A DNA stretch of 11,492 nt from CAUTUX01 sp963542015. Lineage in GTDB: Bacteria > Bacillota > Clostridia > Christensenellales > CAG-917. Under the pieces are notes generated by a model that saw only the letters and a program-made list of their open reading frames with translations, searched no databases and was not told the DNA's origin. Within the stretch, counting starts at the first letter, position 1. Each line of letters starts with the position of its first letter. Below, piece after piece: positions 8,581 to 11,492 of the stretch. Both the position numbers and the translations under genes were made by a program. Where the stretch lies: contig CAUTUX010000025.1 of assembly GCA_963542015.1 (NCBI GenBank), positions 1 to 11,492 on the forward strand. The letters are read 5' to 3'.

Positions 8581-9313
8581 CAAAAGAAATAGAATTATAA
8601 ATTCACTAGCTATAACATTAATATGTCTAATTATTATTGTCACATTGACAGTTTCGCTTTTGTTCAGTTATGGATTGTTGGGAATAAGATATAAAATGCA
8701 GATAGAAAAAGAAGGTCAAATTAAAGTTGCTTGTGTTGGAGACAGTTTAACATATGGAGCTAATCTTGACGGATGGTATAAAAATAATTATCCAACCAAG
8801 TTGCAAAACATTTTAGGTGATAAATATTGTGTAAATAATTATGGACATTCTGGTGCAACAGTAACAACATCAAGAGATATGTATTCAAAATTATTAGAAT
8901 ATAGGCAGAGCTTACAGTTCAAAGCAGATATTGTTGTAATGATGTTAGGTACAAATGACACATGGGCACGCAACTGGAAGAGTAATTCAGATCTTGAGAA
9001 CTTTAAAAGAGAGTATACCAATCTTATAAATGCATACAGAGAAGCAAATCCGCTAGTTAGGATTATAGTCATTTTGCCACCAAAAGCACATAAGTATTTG
9101 AAAGATATACTATTTGATATTCGTGACGATATTATGGTTAAGTATATTAATCCAGCAATAACAGAAATTGCCGAAGGCATGCATATAGAAAAACTAAATG
9201 GTAGAGAAATAATTGACGACATTAAACAATATAGTACTGATAAAGTCCATTTGAATTCAAAGGGAACTGAACAAATAGCAAAGGCAGTAGCGAAAAAAAT
9301 ATTAAATGCATAA
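8573..9313 (+). CDS. Membrane-anchored SGNH/GDSL-family hydrolase
   Basis: A 246-residue protein with one N-terminal hydrophobic segment (about 11-37) after a basic start MRSKRNR. This suggests a signal anchor with the enzyme outside the membrane. The SGNH blocks are complete: block I VGDSLTYG with nucleophile S58, block II Gly in NNYGHSGAT (about G91-G94), block III MLGTNDTW with N128, and block V TDKVHLN with D223 and H226. Such enzymes are esterases or lipases acting on acyl or acetyl esters, often of cell-wall or dietary polysaccharides. The closing stretch NSKGTEQIAKAVAKKI is typical of the family's last helix. The ATG at 8573 lies inside the end of tcdA (8-nt overlap), with only weak GGA-type pairing upstream, so translation probably depends on tcdA. 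The actual ester substrate is unknown; a neighbouring sugar transporter would fit carbohydrate deacetylation, but that is inference. Confidence 0.85.
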   Translation: MRSKRNRIINSLAITLICLIIIVTLTVSLLFSYGLLGIRYKMQIEKEGQIKVACVGDSLTYGANLDGWYKNNYPTKLQNILGDKYCVNNYGHSGATVTTSRDMYSKLLEYRQSLQFKADIVVMMLGTNDTWARNWKSNSDLENFKREYTNLINAYREANPLVRIIVILPPKAHKYLKDILFDIRDDIMVKYINPAITEIAEGMHIEKLNGREIIDDIKQYSTDKVHLNSKGTEQIAKAVAKKILNA

Positions 9314-9362
9314 ATAACGGATTAGATATACTGTTTTTAATAAAAATAATTTTTAATTAAGT

Positions 9363-9647
9363 CTAATTCCAGCTATCATTCTTTTCTTTAAAATCTACAG
9401 AATTAAAAATTGTTTCGTAAATTTTTTCAACTGTAAGAAGTTCTTCATATTCTTCAAAAGTCATATCATGATCGGGCGATGTAACAACAAGATCAAATGA
9501 TGCAAAGCCTTCGTCAGTAACCTTTGTGGCAATTATTGGTTTTTCTTCAGCAAAGAAAAATGCAAGCCCAATAATATCTGATGTATCAAGTTTTAAAAGT
9601 GCTTTTTTTGTTTCAAATTTACTGTATTTATTATTTTGATTATACAT
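9363..9647 (-). CDS. Small acidic hypothetical protein (94 aa)
   Basis: A minus-strand frame of 94 codons, starting at ATG 9647-9645 and converging on the SGNH gene. I do not recognise it. The protein is soluble and acidic, with a Lys-rich start, a short hydrophobic stretch (DIIGLAFFFAEEKPIIATKV, 24-43) and an acidic helical-looking part (MTFEEYEELLTVEKIYETIF, 62-81). The pattern of alternating strands then helix suggests a small globular alpha/beta domain. Only a weak GGA lies upstream for ribosome binding. The start is about 14 nt beyond the predicted 3' end of the SRP RNA on the same strand, and no terminator lies between, so the gene may be expressed by read-through from the SRP promoter. 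I think it is real because its composition is protein-like and no other gene lies opposite. Confidence 0.65.
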   Translation of the reverse strand: MYNQNNKYSKFETKKALLKLDTSDIIGLAFFFAEEKPIIATKVTDEGFASFDLVVTSPDHDMTFEEYEELLTVEKIYETIFNSVDFKEKNDSWN

Positions 9648-9660
9648 ATGATTTCCAAAT

Positions 9661-9926
9661 ACTATGCACCGGCTCTGATATTCACTACCGAAGTGTTAAT
9701 ACAACAGGTAACTCCAATAAAGATATTCTATGGCACACATTAACAGCTGCTTAGTGCTGCTACGGTCAAGTCCTGACACGGTTCACAGAGTAACATTGCA
9801 TAGGGCCTTATTATCAACATCCCTTATTATACGCAACCAACCATAATAAAAACCTCGACCGGCGTTCGATGCTATTAAAGTAGATTATAGCTTACAGGGC
9901 ACTACTAGCTCCCCATCTAGCATAGC
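9661..9926 (-). ncRNA. ffs: Large bacterial signal recognition particle RNA (with Alu domain)
   Basis: The minus strand carries a complete SRP RNA of about 266 nt, the size class of the B. subtilis 6S-like scRNA. It forms the particle with Ffh and delivers nascent membrane proteins. The Alu end is seen as GCTAGATGGGGAGCTAG followed by GCCCTGTAAGC with the UGUAA motif (9896-9892). The S-domain core is at 9786-9746: GTGAACCGTGTCAGG, then the apical loop, then GTAGCAGCACTAAGCAGC, matching the near-universal GUCAGG...AGCAGC-x-x-UAAGC. The ends pair: CTATGC (9925-9920) with GCATAG (9667-9662), closing the rod and fixing both ends. A CACT-UCGGU-AGTG helix lies near the 3' side. The apical tetraloop reads UGAC, not GGAA. 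A strong promoter sits 7 nt before the 5' end. No terminator follows the 3' end. The exact ends are inferred from pairing. Confidence 0.93.
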
Positions 9927-9932
9927 AAAAAG

Positions 9933-9961
9933 AGTATAACAAGTTTGCTATTATTAGGCAA
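9933..9961 (-). promoter_or_regulatory. Sigma-A promoter of the SRP RNA gene (extended -10)
   Basis: On the minus strand, -35 TTGCCT (9961-9956), a 17-nt spacer, and -10 TATACT (9938-9933) preceded by TG one base upstream (extended -10, TGTTATACT). The predicted start at G9926 is the same base at which the terminal helix of the SRP RNA begins, so promoter and RNA predictions support each other. Confidence 0.85.
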
Positions 9962-10055
9962 TAATTAACATTCTCCGACCGCCAGATTGCATTTTTTTAC
10001 TGATGCAAAATAATCATTTAGAAAATTCTAAAAGCAATTCAATACCCGCATTAAA

Positions 10056-10084
10056 TTGACAAATCAAACGGGGGGGGGTATAAT
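10056..10084 (+). promoter_or_regulatory. Perfect-consensus sigma-A promoter with a G9 tract in the spacer
   Basis: -35 TTGACA (10056-10061), exactly 17 nt, -10 TATAAT (10079-10084): both boxes match the consensus fully at ideal spacing. The last nine spacer bases (10070-10078) are all G and abut the -10 box. Transcription should start near 10091, giving a leader of about 26 nt to the LRR gene. A homopolymer here would alter the spacer by slippage, so the promoter is probably phase-variable. The switching is inferred; the boxes and the tract are seen. Confidence 0.88.
10070..10078 (+). repeat. Homopolymeric G9 tract (candidate contingency locus)
   Basis: Nine consecutive G residues in otherwise AT-rich DNA, wholly inside the -35/-10 spacer of the LRR gene promoter. 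Such tracts are the classic substrate of slipped-strand mispairing. Adding or losing one G would change the spacer from 17 to 18 or 16 nt. The length may also vary within the culture or be miscounted by sequencing. Confidence 0.9.
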
Positions 10085-10116
10085 TATTAGATATTTTGAC
10101 CTTAGGAGGTAAATAT

Positions 10117-11492
10117 ATGAAGAGGAGAGAAAACCACAAATTAGAATATGCGATGCTTTTAATTCTAATAATTTTGCTTCTCGTAATATTAATACCTGTA
10201 ACCGTATATGGAATTAGAAACAAACAACAGCCTTATATACCTCCCGTAGAAGAAAAGATAAAAGAAAAAAATCCTTATGAAGAATTAGAGAAGCTCTTTA
10301 AGTTTAGAAAGCTTGAAGGTAGTTATGCTATAGAAAAATATATAGGCAAGCTATCAAAAGTAACTATCCCAACAGAATACAAAGGGCTTAAGGTTAGTCA
10401 AATAGATGATGAAGCATTTGCAAATGTAGATTTTTTAGAAAAGGTTGATGTACCAAATACAATTGAAGGAATTGGTAATAAAGCATTTGTTAATTGTACC
10501 AATTTAAATGAAATCACATTACAAGAAGGTCTAAAAGAAATATTATCAGATGCATTTTCTAATAGTGGTCTTACTTCAGCAAATCTTCCAAATACAGTAG
10601 AAAAGATAGGTACAAATGCATTTAAAGAATGCAAAAATTTAACCGAAGTTACACTTAAAGAAGGATTAAAAGAAATAGGTATAGAAGCATTTTCAGGAAC
10701 ACCACTTAAATCAATTACAATCCCAGGTACAGTGAAAAACATTGGAGCTAAAGCATTTAACAAGTGTATCAACTTAAAAGAAGTAAAATTAGGAAAAGGA
10801 ATAAAAACAATAGGAGATAGTGCATTTTCAAAAACAGCAATTGAACAAATAACAATTCCAAAGACGGTAGAGAAAATTGGAATAAGTGCATTTAGAAATT
10901 CTAGGAATTTAAAAGTGGTAACACTTAATGAAGGATTAAGAGAAATAGGTGCCGAAGCATTTGAGGGCTCATTGATTGAATCGATAACAATTCCTGGAAC
11001 GGTACGTAGTATGGGTTATTTGGTTTTTGAAGGATGTAAAAATTTAAGAAAGGTTATTTTAGAAAATGGAATAACAGAAGTAACATCAAATTACTTCAAT
11101 AGAGAAACATTAGAAAATATAACAATTCCAGGAACAGTAAAAAAAATAAGAGATGGTCAGTTTGAAAGTTGTAAGAATTTAAAGAAAGTAACACTTCACA
11201 GAGGGGTAAACGCAATAGGCAACAGAGCATTTAAGGGAACATCAATTAAGGCAATAACAATCCCAGGAACAATACAAAGTATCGGAGATGATGTTTTTAA
11301 AGGCTGTGAAAGCTTAACAAAAGTTACATTAGGAGAAGGTATAAGGGAAGTAACTTCAAATTATTTTAATAGAGAAACATTAGAAGAGATAACACTTCCA
11401 AGCACATTAGAAACAATAGGGGCAGATACATTTGCAGATTGCAAAAAGTTAGAAAATGTAGAACTTAATGATGGAATAAAAACAATAGGTGA
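10117..11492 (+). CDS. BspA-type leucine-rich-repeat surface protein, 5' part (runs off right edge)
   Basis: The frame starts at ATG 10117, with a full AGGAGGT (10104-10110) 6 nt upstream, and stays open to the window end (458 codons), so the C-terminus is outside. Residues 1-8 are basic, 13-32 form a strong hydrophobic segment, and an acidic, Pro-rich spacer follows to about residue 60; I read this as a signal anchor, with the rest outside the cell. From L79 the protein is made of BspA/LRR_5 units of the form L-x-x-[VI]-T-[IL]-P-x-T-V-x-x-IG-x-x-AF-x-x-C-x-N. Sixteen complete units are visible plus part of a seventeenth. They alternate between 23-residue (P-x-T-V, ending C-x-N) and 22-residue (EGL-x-EIG, ending G-T) forms. 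BspA-like proteins bind host proteins or other cells in some gut and oral bacteria, but many have no known role. Whether an LPxTG or cell-wall-binding domain follows cannot be seen. Composition and AT-rich codon use fit the neighbours. Confidence 0.9.
   Translation, partial: MKRRENHKLEYAMLLILIILLLVILIPVTVYGIRNKQQPYIPPVEEKIKEKNPYEELEKLFKFRKLEGSYAIEKYIGKLSKVTIPTEYKGLKVSQIDDEAFANVDFLEKVDVPNTIEGIGNKAFVNCTNLNEITLQEGLKEILSDAFSNSGLTSANLPNTVEKIGTNAFKECKNLTEVTLKEGLKEIGIEAFSGTPLKSITIPGTVKNIGAKAFNKCINLKEVKLGKGIKTIGDSAFSKTAIEQITIPKTVEKIGISAFRNSRNLKVVTLNEGLREIGAEAFEGSLIESITIPGTVRSMGYLVFEGCKNLRKVILENGITEVTSNYFNRETLENITIPGTVKKIRDGQFESCKNLKKVTLHRGVNAIGNRAFKGTSIKAITIPGTIQSIGDDVFKGCESLTKVTLGEGIREVTSNYFNRETLEEITLPSTLETIGADTFADCKKLENVELNDGIKTIG
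10351..11492 (+). repeat. Tandem LRR-coding repeats, 135-bp (45-residue) two-unit period
   Basis: Coding repeats alternate between 69 bp and 66 bp units, so the DNA has a 135-bp super-period. A longer 270-bp period also shows. The segment encoding EVTSNYFNRETLE occurs at 11077 and again at 11347, with an 18-bp block identical in both (11098-11115 and 11368-11385). These two copies replace the usual EIG-x-x-AF ending, so they mark a duplicated four-unit block. The array continues past the window. Confidence 0.8.

Larger units (their letters stand above)
9927..10116. other. Divergent intergenic region between SRP RNA and LRR gene
   Basis: This 190-nt gap contains the minus-strand SRP promoter at its left end and the plus-strand LRR promoter and ribosome site at its right end. 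Between them (about 9962-10055) the only structure I see is a short imperfect hairpin, TTGCAT/ATGCAA (9987-9992 with 10003-10008, 10-nt loop). No open reading frame, tRNA or known riboswitch was recognised. Confidence 0.7.

Noticed and set aside
9321..9367. Inverted repeat ATTAGA/TCTAAT between the convergent SGNH and small genes, as a shared terminator
   Set aside because: The stem is only 6 bp with a 35-nt AT-rich loop, too weak to call.
9987..10008. Hairpin TTGCAT/ATGCAA with a T-rich loop as a terminator
   Set aside because: It is only 6 bp, the T-run is inside the loop rather than after the stem, and no gene ends nearby.
10014..10223. Minus-strand reading frame of 69 codons crossing the LRR promoter
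   Set aside because: It lies opposite the promoter, ribosome site and signal anchor of the LRR gene and has no ribosome site of its own.
10398..10772. Minus-strand reading frame of 124 codons opposite the LRR gene
   Set aside because: It is a shadow of the repeated LRR codons, with no ribosome site or recognisable protein; the plus-strand frame has promoter, ribosome site and LRR motifs.
10351..11492. Regular repeats suggesting a CRISPR array
   Set aside because: The repeats are in frame, diverged and without unique spacers; they encode LRR units.

Overview
The window is low-GC DNA with Gram-positive traits: good AGGAGG-type ribosome sites, a whiA gene, an adjoining dnaE, and a large SRP RNA with an Alu domain. 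I infer a member of the Firmicutes (Bacillota), class Clostridia, probably near Lachnospiraceae. The species cannot be named from the sequence alone.

Layout. (1) Positions 2-682 hold the 3' end of an unrecognised gene, followed by a strong 12-bp GC-rich hairpin at 701-730. (2) Positions 791-6046 hold a tight plus-strand run: a YcdX-like PHP-domain metal-dependent phosphatase, the DNA-binding protein WhiA, and the DNA polymerase III alpha subunit DnaE. The first two join by an ATGA overlap and the next two by an 8-nt overlap. (3) After a 76-nt gap come a GPH-family sugar/cation symporter (6123-7874), a TcdA-type ThiF/E1-like enzyme (7897-8580) and a membrane-anchored SGNH/GDSL hydrolase (8573-9313, overlapping tcdA by 8 nt). 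(4) On the minus strand there is a small gene of unknown function (9363-9647). Directly upstream of it is a complete, well-supported large SRP RNA gene (about 9661-9926) with its own extended -10 promoter. (5) A divergent plus-strand promoter (10056-10084) drives a membrane-anchored BspA-type leucine-rich-repeat protein that starts at 10117 and runs off the right edge.

How the parts fit. The PHP-whiA-dnaE block is housekeeping and probably one transcript. It lacks rapZ between the PHP gene and whiA, and lacks the HPr-like gene that often follows whiA in Clostridia. The symporter-tcdA-SGNH trio may be a continuation or a second unit; no terminator is visible between dnaE and the symporter. The right end is the most interesting part. 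The LRR gene's promoter matches both the -35 and -10 consensus exactly (TTGACA, 17 nt, TATAAT), and nine of the 17 spacer bases are one G run that touches the -10 box. Gain or loss of a G would change the spacer length, so this looks like a phase-variable promoter for a surface protein. The SRP RNA runs almost directly into the small unknown gene with no terminator between them, and its apical loop reads UGAC rather than the common GGAA.
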